64,000 nucleotides of DNA from Kordia sp965224175 (GCF_965224175.1 NZ_OZ245041.1:1674001-1738000), one strand, 5' to 3'; shown: positions 53,041-63,077, counted from the stretch's first letter. Notes: generated by a model from the letters alone, not told the origin. Program-made: numbers and translations.

Positions 53041-55425
53041 ATGAAATCATTATTATTCCCGTTTTTATTTTTTTTCTCTATTTTTTCTGTATCTGCACAG
53101 GAAATTACTGAAGATCAATTTATTCCTCAATTACAAGCTAAACAAAAAGCATTATATGAATTGGTAGACAAAAAAGATGATCTTGTAATTCAGGTGTCCA
53201 ATCTTACTAGAGAAATAAAAGCCATCAAAGACGAAGCTGAAAAAGCTAAAAAAATCAAAGAGAAAGAGGGATTTGAAAATGAGATAAAAGAATTGGACAT
53301 CAAAATCACTGAGAAATGTGATGAATATAGAGAATATCATACATTATTATCAAAATATCAAAATGTTTCGAATGAATTTCTAGCGAATTATAAAGTTAGA
53401 ATTTGTCAAATATACACTTCGCCTGCCATAACTTCAGAAGAAGTAGAAGAAGTTAAAATTGACAGTTTTAAAGAAAAATTAAAAGCAAAAGAAGCCGAAA
53501 TTGAAGAAAAAGTAGACGGGAAGTTCGACAGTGATAAAAAAATAGCTGTTTTCGATAAGGAAATTGCTGATGAAGAAAGTAAATTAAATGATTCCACACT
53601 TGAAGATACTAAACGTAAAGAAATAGAGGACAAAATAAAAGCTATAAAAAAGGAAAAATCAACAGAAGTTGACGACAACAAAGACTTGTTAAAAGAAATC
53701 AGGGATCTTTGCGATAAGTTTGAAGAATACAAAACATATTTAGAAAAGCATGAAGGTGTAGAAGCATCTGTTTTAGAAACATTTAAAGGACGAAGTTGTC
53801 TGCTATTCGAAGAAAAAGAAGAACTCGATCCAGAAAAATTTATCGTTGTAGGAGATAATGAACCGATAAAAAAAGAAGAATTACTAAGTAATGAAAATAC
53901 TAAACAAGTGCTTAGAGATGTATTTAGTATTGACAGTAAAACAAATTTAGGTACGTTTGAAATCCCAGGAGATGAAGCGTTTATTAATTTTTATATAAGT
54001 GTAGGCGATTTAGATGATGTTGCAAAAATGGAAGGTTATAGTACACAAAAAAGTAATAATATAAAAAAGAACTATAAAAAAAATAGTGATAGCCATGCAA
54101 TAAGTCTCAAGGTGTATAATTCATTAAAAAAAGGTGAATCAGAAAAAGATAAAGAAACTACAACTACAGGTGGTGGCGATGACAGTACTTATAATAGAAT
54201 TGATACATTAAATGAATTTGATCAAGAAAAAATAACTAATACGTCTTCTGCCAATTCTGCCACAGATGAGCTACTTGTTGCCGGCGGTGCATTATTCAAA
54301 TCTATTCAAATAGAACTACGTGAAGGTGGAATTGTAGATACACGTGTGGTTTTTATATCTACGGATAAAAAAACTGAGTTTTACTTTGAAGGCAGATATC
54401 CAATAAGTATTTTAAACTACACACGTAAATCGAAAGACAGTTATATAGCGTTTTCTCATTATGTAAGTCTTGATGGAAGTCAAATTTATGATGAAAATAT
54501 TCTTGAAAAGTTATTAATTAGATATGTCGATGTTTTAGATTACCATCCAAATGCAGGAAGTAATTATGTGCCAGATGATGTATCTTACAAATTCCCTTCG
54601 AATGATGATGAATCAGAAGCTAAAATAAAAGACAGAAGATCGTATCAAGTAATTAACAATACTCATTTACAAAATGTATTGGATTTACGTGCATACACAG
54701 ATTTATTAGGTTTATTCTCTGATGAAGATAATGGCCTATTTCAAATAGAAGGAAAAGCTGATTTCTTTATCAATCCTTTTAATGTCAAAAGAGAAGCGTT
54801 GTATTTCTTAAAGAAAGTATCTCCGTATGTTCGTTATTCACGATTTGATGATGATGCAGGATTTGTACAAGCAACGGGTAATGTAGTTACAGATAGTAAT
54901 GGAATGATGTCCACTGAGTATTTATTACAAGATAGTAAATTGGAACTATTAGAAAGGGCTAACTTGGAAATGGGCTCGAACTTAAACTTGATCAATTTTA
55001 GATGGTTTAAAGAATCTCCTTTCTGGACTTCTCTATATTTTCCATTAAGTTATAATGTTACCAAAGTAAGAACAGATGCCACAATTGAAGATAATGATGC
55101 GAATTATAAGATTATGGGCTTTGGTTTAGGAGCCAATCTAGAAATAAGACGTTTCAACAATTTTGGATTAAATATAGGCTATGAGTTGAAAGGGTATTCC
55201 TTTGTAGGAGATTATTCAGAATTCAACATACAAGAACCAGGATATTTAAAAACACAAACAATAAATGCCGAAATATTTTACTATCCTGGAAGTGATCGCT
55301 CAAACTCCATATTTCTAAGAATGAAAAATGTTAGAGATGTTGGCTCTGGAGCTGGCGATGCCTTCTTCCAACTACAAGTCGGTTATCGATTTACTATTGG
55401 TGTAGGTGCTATCAAAGCAAGATAA
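53041..55425 (+). CDS. Large exported protein: coiled-coil N-terminus, predicted outer-membrane C-terminus
   Basis: 794 residues. Signal peptide ends VSAQ (residue 20). Residues about 30-260 are highly charged helical coiled coil containing a duplicated unit: Cys93...Cys122 and Cys224...Cys253, each pair 29 apart, in similar contexts (CDEYREYHTLLSKYQ and CDKFEEYKTYLEKHE). A low-complexity linker near 365-400 (KETTTTGGGDDS) follows. The C-terminal 250 residues look like beta strands (MGFGLGANLEIRRFNNFGLNIGYELKGYSF ... FFQLQVGYRFTIGVG). I recognise no family. A cell-surface structural or adhesion role is possible but unproven. Confidence 0.75.
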   Translation: MKSLLFPFLFFFSIFSVSAQEITEDQFIPQLQAKQKALYELVDKKDDLVIQVSNLTREIKAIKDEAEKAKKIKEKEGFENEIKELDIKITEKCDEYREYHTLLSKYQNVSNEFLANYKVRICQIYTSPAITSEEVEEVKIDSFKEKLKAKEAEIEEKVDGKFDSDKKIAVFDKEIADEESKLNDSTLEDTKRKEIEDKIKAIKKEKSTEVDDNKDLLKEIRDLCDKFEEYKTYLEKHEGVEASVLETFKGRSCLLFEEKEELDPEKFIVVGDNEPIKKEELLSNENTKQVLRDVFSIDSKTNLGTFEIPGDEAFINFYISVGDLDDVAKMEGYSTQKSNNIKKNYKKNSDSHAISLKVYNSLKKGESEKDKETTTTGGGDDSTYNRIDTLNEFDQEKITNTSSANSATDELLVAGGALFKSIQIELREGGIVDTRVVFISTDKKTEFYFEGRYPISILNYTRKSKDSYIAFSHYVSLDGSQIYDENILEKLLIRYVDVLDYHPNAGSNYVPDDVSYKFPSNDDESEAKIKDRRSYQVINNTHLQNVLDLRAYTDLLGLFSDEDNGLFQIEGKADFFINPFNVKREALYFLKKVSPYVRYSRFDDDAGFVQATGNVVTDSNGMMSTEYLLQDSKLELLERANLEMGSNLNLINFRWFKESPFWTSLYFPLSYNVTKVRTDATIEDNDANYKIMGFGLGANLEIRRFNNFGLNIGYELKGYSFVGDYSEFNIQEPGYLKTQTINAEIFYYPGSDRSNSIFLRMKNVRDVGSGAGDAFFQLQVGYRFTIGVGAIKAR

Positions 55426-55429
55426 TCAA

Positions 55430-57049
55430 TTAAACTTCCAACGAAGTAAACTCAAAAGTAGTCCCGTTGAACAATCCTTTATCACTAAGTTTTAACGACG
55501 GGATTACTAATAATGCCATAAATGAAAGTGTCATATAAGGCGCGCGCAATGTACTTCCCATTTCCTTAGCAAGTTTATCCAATTTGGCATACTCCTCGCC
55601 TATTTCCCAACCAGTTTTATCACTCATAATTCCAGCAACAGGTAAGGAAACCACGTGTTCAGAAGTTTCAGAAACGGCACAAATTCCACCTTTATTTTTA
55701 ATCAGAAGATTTACTGCTTTACAAATAGCTTCATCCGAAACACCTACCGCAATAATATTATGTGAATCATGTCCAACAGAAGAAGCAATCGCTCCTTCTT
55801 TCAATCCAAAATTCTTAATAAAAGCCATCGCAGGCGCATCCTCTTGATAACGATTCACAACAGTCATTTTTAAGATATCTTTCTCTACATTCGACACTAG
55901 ATTCCCATCATTAATCAAACTATCTAAAATCAACTCATTCGTCACCAATTCACCATCTAAAGCTTCTATCACGCGAATTTTACTTTTCGTGGCTATGACT
56001 TGAAAATCAAGAACATTTTTTTGAGATGTATTAAAATTATTTAGTATTTCAAAAGGCACGCTATCTATATGTGACGTTTCCCCAGAAGCAACGCAGATGC
56101 CGTTAATGTAGGTTTCCAATACCTTAAAATTAGTCAAATCTTCAAGTACCACAAAATCTGCAACATCATTCACCTGTAGCTGTCCAACATCCAAATTATA
56201 ATGTTTCACAGGATTCACACAAGCAACTTGTAATACCTTAAAAATATCATTTCCTTTAGCAACTGCGCGAGCGCACAATTGATTGATATGACCAAGTAGT
56301 AAATCGTCTGGATGTTTATCATCTGAACAAAACATCATTTCTGCATAATGTTCATCCAACAACGGAATCAATGCTTCAAAATTTTTGGCAGCACTTCCTT
56401 CACGAATTATTACTTTCATTCCTTTTTGGAGTTTTTCCAATGCTTCTTCATACGTAAAACATTCATGATCAGTAGAAATTCCAGCAGCAATATATTTGGT
56501 AATATCATCACCTCGCAATCCTGGCGCATGTCCATCAACAGGTTTATTAAAATGTTTTGCCCAAGCAATCTTTTTCATCACTTCAGCATCTTCAAATAAA
56601 ACGCCTGGATAATTCATCATTTCTGCCAAATATTTTATCTCTGGCTTTGCTAACAGTTCTTTAATATCATTGGAATCAATCACAGCGCCAGCCGATTCAA
56701 AGCTGGTCGCTGGCACACAAGATGGCGCTCCAAAATTAAACTTGAACGGAACTTTTTTTCCGTTTTCAATCATAAACTCCACTCCTACTTTTCCCAATAC
56801 ATTCGCAATTTCATGCGGATCGGAAACCGTAGCAACTGTTCCATGCAAAACTGCCAAACGTGCAAACTCTGAAGGCACCAACATCGAACTTTCAATATGT
56901 ATATGTGCATCTACAAATCCTGGAATAATATACGTTTCGTTGTCATGTTCTTTTTCAACAATATTGACAATTTTTCCAGCTTCTACATGAATTTCTCCTT
57001 TGTACATTCTTTTATTCGCGATATCTACGATGTTTCCTTGCTTGATCAT
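55430..57049 (-). CDS. ade: Adenine deaminase
   Basis: 539 residues, the usual length of AdeC. Amidohydrolase metal motif DAHIHIESSML, GTVATVSDPHEIANV, GHAPGLRG, STDHECFTYEEAL, MFCSDDKHPDDLL and the C-terminal SEHVVSLPVAGIMSDKTG are all present. It converts adenine to hypoxanthine and ammonia for purine salvage. Converges with the 794-residue protein gene, 4 bases apart. Confidence 0.95.
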   Translation of the reverse strand: MIKQGNIVDIANKRMYKGEIHVEAGKIVNIVEKEHDNETYIIPGFVDAHIHIESSMLVPSEFARLAVLHGTVATVSDPHEIANVLGKVGVEFMIENGKKVPFKFNFGAPSCVPATSFESAGAVIDSNDIKELLAKPEIKYLAEMMNYPGVLFEDAEVMKKIAWAKHFNKPVDGHAPGLRGDDITKYIAAGISTDHECFTYEEALEKLQKGMKVIIREGSAAKNFEALIPLLDEHYAEMMFCSDDKHPDDLLLGHINQLCARAVAKGNDIFKVLQVACVNPVKHYNLDVGQLQVNDVADFVVLEDLTNFKVLETYINGICVASGETSHIDSVPFEILNNFNTSQKNVLDFQVIATKSKIRVIEALDGELVTNELILDSLINDGNLVSNVEKDILKMTVVNRYQEDAPAMAFIKNFGLKEGAIASSVGHDSHNIIAVGVSDEAICKAVNLLIKNKGGICAVSETSEHVVSLPVAGIMSDKTGWEIGEEYAKLDKLAKEMGSTLRAPYMTLSFMALLVIPSLKLSDKGLFNGTTFEFTSLEV

Positions 57050-57072
57050 GAGTTTGAGTTTCTATGGTATAA

Positions 57073-57098
57073 AAAAGGATGCACGAATGCATCCTTTT
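57073..57098 (-). terminator. Terminator of the M49 peptidase gene
   Basis: AAAAGGATGCA, loop CGAA, TGCATCCTTTT: perfect 11-bp stem, T run on the minus strand. Confidence 0.88.
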
Positions 57099-57127
57099 CA
57101 AATTCTATGTAAATATAGTTCTAAATT

Positions 57128-59182
57128 TTATTTCTTATCTGTCAAGAAGCTATAATTCTTACTGTAATACAACATCTGATTGTCAAATGCTGCTGGTTGC
57201 ATAATTTTAATCCCTTTAATTTCGTTGGCAGTTGCGTCCATATCTGGAACTAAAACAGGATTTGCAAATCCGCTGTAAGGAGCCGATTTGAAACGTTCGT
57301 TACGCTTTAATACCTCAGCATGAATTTCTTGATCTACTTTTACTCCGTAACCTTCTACTAAAGCTTTTGCTGCTTCAAAATCTCCTTCAGACTTGATACG
57401 TTGTGTTTCACGTAATAACTGTCCAAATAATTCACGAAGTTTTACATAATCATTAATATTATAATATGTTTTTCCATCACGAGTTACTTTCTCGATTACG
57501 TTATCTTTCTGTCCTTTTTCAAAAACCCATGCAGAAACCCATTGTCTGTTTACCATGTGATCCTCTTCTACATCATCACCAAGATTCAAACGAATTAACT
57601 GTGTCATCAATCCATTTCTAATATATCCATCATACGCTGCTTTTCCAACACCTTCTGTATCTTCAACCAATCCAAGTTCTTTCAATTTTGGGTCCATTAA
57701 ATAATACAATCCAACTAAATCAGCTCTTCCTTCTTCCATTGTAGAAGCATAGTTTTTTAAGGTTTCTTTTGGCTGACCAACTCCATTATTTATTTGACCA
57801 GAAGCATGTCCAATTACTTCATGTAAAGCCGTGTGTAATTTATCAGCTAACTTTCCGTATTTTTCTTCTAATTCAAATTCTTCATCATCATGAACAAATT
57901 CTTTTAATCTTCCCGATCCACCAGCTTGTGAATACGCATTGATAATATTTCCTAAAGAAACTGACTTAGAACCATGATCTTGACGAATCCAGTTATTGTT
58001 TGGTAAGTTCACACCAATTGGCGTACTTGGCGAAGCGTCACCAGCTTCTCCTGCAACATTTACTGTTTTATAAGAAACTCCCACAACATCTTTCTTTTTA
58101 TGACTTTCAATTAAAGGAGAATTGTCTTCAAACCATTGTGCATTTTCAGATAGTACAGCCATTTTCTTTGACATATCAAAATCTTTGATTTGTACAATTG
58201 TTTCATACGAACCTCTGTATCCTTTTGGATCATTATATACTTCTATAAATCCATTAATCCAATCAACATCTCCTTCCGTAGACGTTGCCCAAGCAATACA
58301 ATACTGATCCCAAGTGTCTAAACTTCCCGTTTTATAGTACTCAATTAACAAACCTAAAGTTTTAGCTTGTTTTTCGTTTTCGGCAACACCTTTAGCTTTT
58401 TCTAACCAATAGATGATTTTATCGATGGCAGCTCCGTACATTCCGCCAGACTTCCATACTTTTTCTACCAATTTTCCATTTTCTCGAACTAACTTAGAGT
58501 TCAATCCTGCTTCTACTGGTTTTCCTTCTGGTCCTTTGTAAGCTGTTTTGTAGAACTCATCTACATCAGCACTTGTAATATCTGGTCCATAAAAGTTTAC
58601 GGCAGAAACCAATACATTATCAACACCTGCTTTTTTGTTTACTTTTTTATTGTCTTTATCATTGAAAATTACATCCAATGCTTCTCCTTTTAATTCTGTT
58701 TGCGTGTCTGTCAATAAGGTTTGAAGATATTCTTTAGAGAATTCAGGCTTTAGTTTATCATTTGAATAATGGTGGTGAATTCCGTTTGAAAACCAAACAC
58801 GCTTTAAATATTCTTCAAATGCTTTCCAATCATCAGCTTCTTTATCTCCTGCATAATTTGCGTATACATTTTCTAATGCTGTTCGTATTGCGAGATTGTG
58901 ACGATAATTTTGATCCCACATAATATCTCTTCCAGAAAGTCCAGCTTGTGTTAAATAATACACTAACTTTTGCTTTTCTAAAGGTAATTCATCAAATCCA
59001 GGAATTTCATAACGCAATACTTTTACATCAGCAAATTGCTCTACTTGAAAATCTAATTTGTCATTTTTCGCTTGTTCTAAATAGCTTACTTCAAAACTAT
59101 CTTGCCAAGGTGTTTGTTTTTCCGCACAAGAAAATAACATTCCTGCAGCTAATGCTATTCCTGCAATTGATTTTAATTTCAT
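57128..59182 (-). CDS. Dipeptidyl-peptidase III-like M49 metallopeptidase, lipoprotein
   Basis: 684 residues from the Met at 59182, which begins a lipoprotein signal (MKLKSIAGIALAAGMLFSC); the longer frame to 59242 would bury it. M49 zinc motif HEVIGHASGQ (HExxxH) and second motif EEGRADLVGLYYL (EExxxD) are intact. M49 enzymes remove dipeptides from peptide N-termini; a lipoprotein form would act in the periplasm or at the outer membrane. Some databases mislabel this family as dihydrofolate reductase. Confidence 0.9.
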   Translation of the reverse strand: MKLKSIAGIALAAGMLFSCAEKQTPWQDSFEVSYLEQAKNDKLDFQVEQFADVKVLRYEIPGFDELPLEKQKLVYYLTQAGLSGRDIMWDQNYRHNLAIRTALENVYANYAGDKEADDWKAFEEYLKRVWFSNGIHHHYSNDKLKPEFSKEYLQTLLTDTQTELKGEALDVIFNDKDNKKVNKKAGVDNVLVSAVNFYGPDITSADVDEFYKTAYKGPEGKPVEAGLNSKLVRENGKLVEKVWKSGGMYGAAIDKIIYWLEKAKGVAENEKQAKTLGLLIEYYKTGSLDTWDQYCIAWATSTEGDVDWINGFIEVYNDPKGYRGSYETIVQIKDFDMSKKMAVLSENAQWFEDNSPLIESHKKKDVVGVSYKTVNVAGEAGDASPSTPIGVNLPNNNWIRQDHGSKSVSLGNIINAYSQAGGSGRLKEFVHDDEEFELEEKYGKLADKLHTALHEVIGHASGQINNGVGQPKETLKNYASTMEEGRADLVGLYYLMDPKLKELGLVEDTEGVGKAAYDGYIRNGLMTQLIRLNLGDDVEEDHMVNRQWVSAWVFEKGQKDNVIEKVTRDGKTYYNINDYVKLRELFGQLLRETQRIKSEGDFEAAKALVEGYGVKVDQEIHAEVLKRNERFKSAPYSGFANPVLVPDMDATANEIKGIKIMQPAAFDNQMLYYSKNYSFLTDKK

Positions 59183-59405
59183 TTGTTTGTTTTTATTGTT
59201 TTTGTTTTGGTCGAATATTACATTCATATAATCTTCAAACAATGAGAAGACAATTTTATCAATGAATATTTAATGTATTTGTATATTTTAAAAAGAAAAC
59301 GCCTATTTCCTATAAAATCGTTATTCTTTTGCCACAAATGTAATCAATTCACTAAAACATTAAAAATTTGTACATTAGCATTACTAACTAATACACCCGA
59401 ATAAT

Positions 59406-60452
59406 ATGAAGATTCTTAAGTATGTACTGTTGCTACTGCTTGTGCTCATTGTAGCAGGAGCAATTTTTGTAGCTACGAGACCTAACGATTACGATGTTGT
59501 GAGAAGTAAAGTAATCAAAGCTCCTGTTGATGTCGTTTTTAATAATATTAACGATTATAAAAACTGGGAAGCTTGGGGACCATGGATGGAAGACGATTCT
59601 ACCATTGTTGTAAAATATAATGAACAAACATCTGGTATTGGTGCTAATTATTCTTGGACAAGTAAAGACGGACCTGGGAAAATGAAAACCTTGAGTCTTA
59701 CACAAAATAAATCTATAGAACAACAGATGCAATTTGGTGATTATGAACCTACAGATGTGTATTGGACATTTGAAGAAGTTCCAGAAGGAACCAAATTAAG
59801 TTGGGGAATGAAAAGTGATAAAACTGCTTTTATTTTTAAGTTTTTTGCTGCCTTAAGTGGTGGAATGGATAAAATGCTTGGCGATATGGAAGAACGAGGT
59901 CTTAACAATATTGAGCGAGAAGTTCTAGCTGAATTAGAAAGAAATCCTCCTCAAAAATTCCGATTAGGAGATGTTACACAACATCAAATGAAAGAAAAAC
60001 AATTTATTGGCTACTACCAAAAAACAACTACAGAAGCCACTCCTGAAGAAATGACAAGTTTATTTATGCAATATATGCCAAAAGCTGGTCAGTATGCAGC
60101 TGTAAATAAACTAGAAGATTATACTCCTGGAAGTTTATATACTAAATGGGATGAAGAAACGAAAGAAGCTGAATTTTATATTGGTCTTTTGATTAATGGT
60201 GACGATACAATTACTGCTGTAGAAGGAATGACTAAAACTACGCTTGCTGCCGGAGCGATTGTAAAAATCTCAAAATTTGGACAATATGGAGTTGGAGATA
60301 TGGAAGCACATGGTAAGATTGCAGCATTTTTGGCTAAACATAAATTAGTGCCAGCTGGTCCAGTTTGGGAACTCTATGTAAATGATCCTACTACTGTGAA
60401 ACCAGAAGATGTACAAACAGATATCTACTATGCTGTTAAAGCCGCTGAGTAA
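59406..60452 (+). CDS. SRPBCC / GyrI-like effector-binding fusion protein
   Basis: 348 residues. An N-terminal membrane anchor (YVLLLLLVLIVAGAIFVA) is followed by an SRPBCC/polyketide-cyclase-like domain (about 33-165: VIKAPVDVVFNNINDYKNWEAWGPWMEDD). A GyrI-like/effector-binding domain follows (about 195-345: FIGYYQKTTTEATPEEMTSLFMQYMP ... YTPGSLYTKWDEE). No DNA-binding domain, so it is a membrane-anchored small-molecule-binding protein of unknown ligand. Confidence 0.85.
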   Translation: MKILKYVLLLLLVLIVAGAIFVATRPNDYDVVRSKVIKAPVDVVFNNINDYKNWEAWGPWMEDDSTIVVKYNEQTSGIGANYSWTSKDGPGKMKTLSLTQNKSIEQQMQFGDYEPTDVYWTFEEVPEGTKLSWGMKSDKTAFIFKFFAALSGGMDKMLGDMEERGLNNIEREVLAELERNPPQKFRLGDVTQHQMKEKQFIGYYQKTTTEATPEEMTSLFMQYMPKAGQYAAVNKLEDYTPGSLYTKWDEETKEAEFYIGLLINGDDTITAVEGMTKTTLAAGAIVKISKFGQYGVGDMEAHGKIAAFLAKHKLVPAGPVWELYVNDPTTVKPEDVQTDIYYAVKAAE

Positions 60453-60475
60453 ATAACCACAAACCTTTTTATTTT

Positions 60476-60526
60476 AAGATTGTCTAAACTGTATTCAAAA
60501 TGATTACTTTTAGACAATCTTTTTAT
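60476..60526 (+). terminator. Terminator upstream of crcB
   Basis: AAGATTGTCTAAA (60476-60488) pairs with TTTAGACAATCTT (60509-60521), followed by T. It ends 14 bases before crcB. Confidence 0.7.
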
Positions 60527-60539
60527 TGTTTAGTAACAA

Positions 60540-60911
60540 ATGAAACAACTCTTATTAGTTTTTCTTGGCGGCGGATTTGGAAGTGCATTGCGTTTTCTAT
60601 TAGGCAAATACCTAAATAGTGCTGCAACAGGAATTCCGTATGGAACATTTGCTGCCAATATTTTGGGAAGCCTCTTTATAGGAATCATTTTAGGTATGGC
60701 TGCCAAAAATGAAGCTATTAGCGAACAACATACACTATTACTTGCCACAGGATTCTGCGGTGGATTTACTACTTTTTCTACATTTGCTTATGAAAATCAT
60801 GTCTTTTTAAAATCAGGAGATTTCATGACTTTCTTCTTGTACACAGTTACAAGTTTTGTGATTGGTTTTGCTGCCGTGTTTTTAGGAATGTATGTGGTAA
60901 AATATTTTTAG
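60540..60911 (+). CDS. crcB: Fluoride channel CrcB/Fluc
   Basis: 123 residues, four membrane helices. Family motifs are GGGFGSALRFLLGKYL, GTFAANILGSLFIGI and GFCGGFTTFSTFAYE, including the Asn and Phe residues lining the fluoride pores of dual-topology Fluc dimers. It exports fluoride. No fluoride riboswitch was recognised in the short upstream gap. The last 4 bases overlap the convergent DUF1684 gene. Confidence 0.94.
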   Translation: MKQLLLVFLGGGFGSALRFLLGKYLNSAATGIPYGTFAANILGSLFIGIILGMAAKNEAISEQHTLLLATGFCGGFTTFSTFAYENHVFLKSGDFMTFFLYTVTSFVIGFAAVFLGMYVVKYF

Positions 60912-61513
60912 TGCTTTTTAAAAGTTTTCACACCAGCTTTTACCTCTGTTTTCATAAAGTTCACTCTTGGCGGAATTGGACATGAATACTTATCATTGTA
61001 TGCACAATATGGATTGTAAGCAGTATTGAAGTCAATTTCTAATGTATTTCCTGAAGGAATTTTTACAGTAATGTAACGTCCGCCACCATAACTATCAAAT
61101 CCATTGGTTTCATCCGTAAATGGTAGAAACAAATCGTCTTTGTACTTCGGATCTCTATTTGGATCTTGACTTTGATATATTTCTAATGAAAATTCTTTTC
61201 CGTTTAGTTTGAAAGTTGCAATTCCGTAACACTTATAAATTGGTGTTCGTGTAGTAGACGTTGCCATTTTAAAAGGCTTTGATTCTGGAGTTAGTTTGAA
61301 ACTTGCCGTCACTTTATAAGTATTATCTACAGGAAAAAAATCTAACGCAGTAAACGTTTTTAAGTCTTTCGCTTTTAATGGTGATGTAGATGCATCCTTA
61401 TAAGAAGCATTCAATTCTCGTTGGAATTCAGTTTCACCAATCAAGGCTTTTTTTTCTTGTCCGCAACTCACATTCAACAATAAAACACATAAAATCAGAC
61501 AAATATTTTTCAT
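60908..61513 (-). CDS. DUF1684-domain lipoprotein
   Basis: 201 residues. Lipobox LLLNVSC at about residue 17. The DUF1684 core is recognisable by YKCYGIATFKLNGKEFSLEIYQSQDPNRDPKYKDDLFLPFTDETNGFDSYGGGRYI and the ending DFNTAYNPYCAYNDKYSCPIPPRVN. Function unknown. Its 3' end overlaps crcB by 4 bases, an unusually tight convergent pair. Confidence 0.9.
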   Translation of the reverse strand: MKNICLILCVLLLNVSCGQEKKALIGETEFQRELNASYKDASTSPLKAKDLKTFTALDFFPVDNTYKVTASFKLTPESKPFKMATSTTRTPIYKCYGIATFKLNGKEFSLEIYQSQDPNRDPKYKDDLFLPFTDETNGFDSYGGGRYITVKIPSGNTLEIDFNTAYNPYCAYNDKYSCPIPPRVNFMKTEVKAGVKTFKKH

Positions 61514-61620
61514 TACGTACGATTAATTTAATTAAATAATTTTCAGAATAGAATAAGTTCAAAAATACAATTTGTCATCAAATAATTGAAGATTTTTATT
61601 TTTTGTGTGCTTTTTTTATG

Positions 61621-61628
61621 TAGTTTTG
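61621..61628 (+). promoter_or_regulatory. -7 promoter box of a short transcript
   Basis: TAGTTTTG matches TAnnTTTG. A TTG lies 15 bases upstream (61603-61605), slightly short of the usual spacing. Confidence 0.4.
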
Positions 61629-61646
61629 AATTCAAATACGACAAAA

Positions 61647-61724
61647 ATGACAATTACCACAGTAAATAAGTATGTACAAAGATCTTCTTGGGAAAGGAGT
61701 TTGGACACTTATATATTGTGCTGA
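61647..61724 (+). CDS. Possible 25-residue peptide or small RNA
   Basis: ATG to TGA frame starting MTITTVNKYVQRSS and ending TYILC. It lies between a promoter-like box and a terminator. No homology recognised; the transcript may equally be a non-coding RNA of about 140 bases. Confidence 0.3.
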   Translation: MTITTVNKYVQRSSWERSLDTYILC

Positions 61725-61749
61725 TATAGATATTATATAATACAATTGT

Positions 61750-61779
61750 AAAAGTCCGACTTCACCGTCGGACTTTTTT
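61750..61779 (+). terminator. Strong terminator
   Basis: AAAAGTCCGAC, loop TTCACC, GTCGGACTTTT, then T. No annotated plus-strand gene ends here, which is why a short transcript is suspected. Confidence 0.85.
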
Positions 61780-61838
61780 ATTTTAGAGAAATTTCAAATC
61801 AAAAAACAACCAAATATTAATCAATCAAAACTAGAATT

Positions 61839-63050
61839 ATGAAAAAAATGTACACTAATTACATTGATTCATTCAAAGGATTATCAAAAGAAATATGGTT
61901 TCTCGCCCTTATTTCACTTATCAACAGAGCGGGAACCATGGTGATTCCGTTTTTATCATTGTATTTAACTAAAGAATTGGATTTTAGTGATGGTGATACA
62001 GGATCAATTTTAGCCTTTTTTGGAATTGGATCGTTACTCGGGTCTTTTTTAGGAGGAAAGTTAGTCGATAAAATCGGGTTTTATAAAATCATGGTTTTTA
62101 GTCTTTTTATTACAGGTTTCGGATTCATTGGTCTCCAATATGTATCATCGTTTTGGGGATTATGTTTTGCTATTTTAGGAATTATGACAATTGCGGATAT
62201 GTTTCGTCCTGCAATTTTCGTTTCGTTAAAAGCTTATAGCAAACCTGAAAATCAAACACGTTCGTTGGCATTAATTCGTTTAGCTATTAATTTAGGAATG
62301 GGAATTGGACCAACACTCGCAGGCTGGATTATTGTTAAAGAAGGTTATAACATGCTATTTTGGATTGATGGTGTAACTTGTATCGTAGCTATCATTATTT
62401 TTTATCTGCTAGTGAAAGAACAAAAAAGACCACCGATAGACAAAAATAATACTAATATTATTTTAGATAAGAATGCCGTATATAAAGACAAAAGCTATTG
62501 GATTTTTATTGCTATTTGTTTCTTTATGGGAATGGCGTTTTTCCAATTGGTAATTACTATGCCAATATACCAACATATACAATTCAATCTTACAGAATTT
62601 GAGACAAGTCTAATATTGGCTATTAATGTTCTCATTATTGTAATTTTTGAAATGCCATTTGTGAATTACTTAGAACGATTGAAAATTTCGAATACAAAGT
62701 TGATTATTTATGCGTGTATATTATTTGGTTTGAGCTTTTATGTACTTGTATGTAACTTTTGGATTGGAATTTTAATCGTTAACATCGTTGTTATTACAGT
62801 GGCAGAAATGATTGGGTTTCCATATACAAACTCGTATGCAATTAAAAGAGCAAAAGAAGGGTATGAAGGTAGTTATATGGCATTATACACCATGGCATTT
62901 TCTTTAGCACATATTTTTAGTTCAAAATCTGGATTAGAGATTGTGGCAAACTTTGGGCATCAAATCAATTGGTTTGTTACTGGAACATATGGAGTTATTG
63001 CTATGTTATTAGCCATATGGCTGCATAAAAGAACACAAAAAGGATTATAA
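61839..63050 (+). CDS. MFS transporter
   Basis: 403 residues, about 12 membrane helices. The loop 2-3 motif is GSFLGGKLVDKIGFYKIMVFS (MFS motif A, GxLaDrxGr type), and TM4/5 carry FVSLKAYSKPENQTRSLALIRLAINLGMGIGPTLAGWI, similar to drug/multisubstrate exporters of the DHA1 class. Substrate unknown. Followed 27 bases later by a VOC-family gene that may share its transcript. Confidence 0.9.
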   Translation: MKKMYTNYIDSFKGLSKEIWFLALISLINRAGTMVIPFLSLYLTKELDFSDGDTGSILAFFGIGSLLGSFLGGKLVDKIGFYKIMVFSLFITGFGFIGLQYVSSFWGLCFAILGIMTIADMFRPAIFVSLKAYSKPENQTRSLALIRLAINLGMGIGPTLAGWIIVKEGYNMLFWIDGVTCIVAIIIFYLLVKEQKRPPIDKNNTNIILDKNAVYKDKSYWIFIAICFFMGMAFFQLVITMPIYQHIQFNLTEFETSLILAINVLIIVIFEMPFVNYLERLKISNTKLIIYACILFGLSFYVLVCNFWIGILIVNIVVITVAEMIGFPYTNSYAIKRAKEGYEGSYMALYTMAFSLAHIFSSKSGLEIVANFGHQINWFVTGTYGVIAMLLAIWLHKRTQKGL

Positions 63051-63077
63051 TATGAACTTGAATCTTAATAAGATATT

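Larger units (their letters stand above)
61514..61838. other. 325-base intergenic region with a candidate small transcript
   Basis: Contains a -7 box TAGTTTTG at 61621-61628, a 25-codon frame at 61647-61724 and a strong terminator at 61750-61777, together a possible short transcription unit. Confidence 0.5.

Noticed and set aside
60453..60539. Fluoride riboswitch before crcB
   Set aside because: The 87-base gap is filled by a terminator hairpin and lacks the riboswitch's conserved pseudoknot segments as far as I can see.
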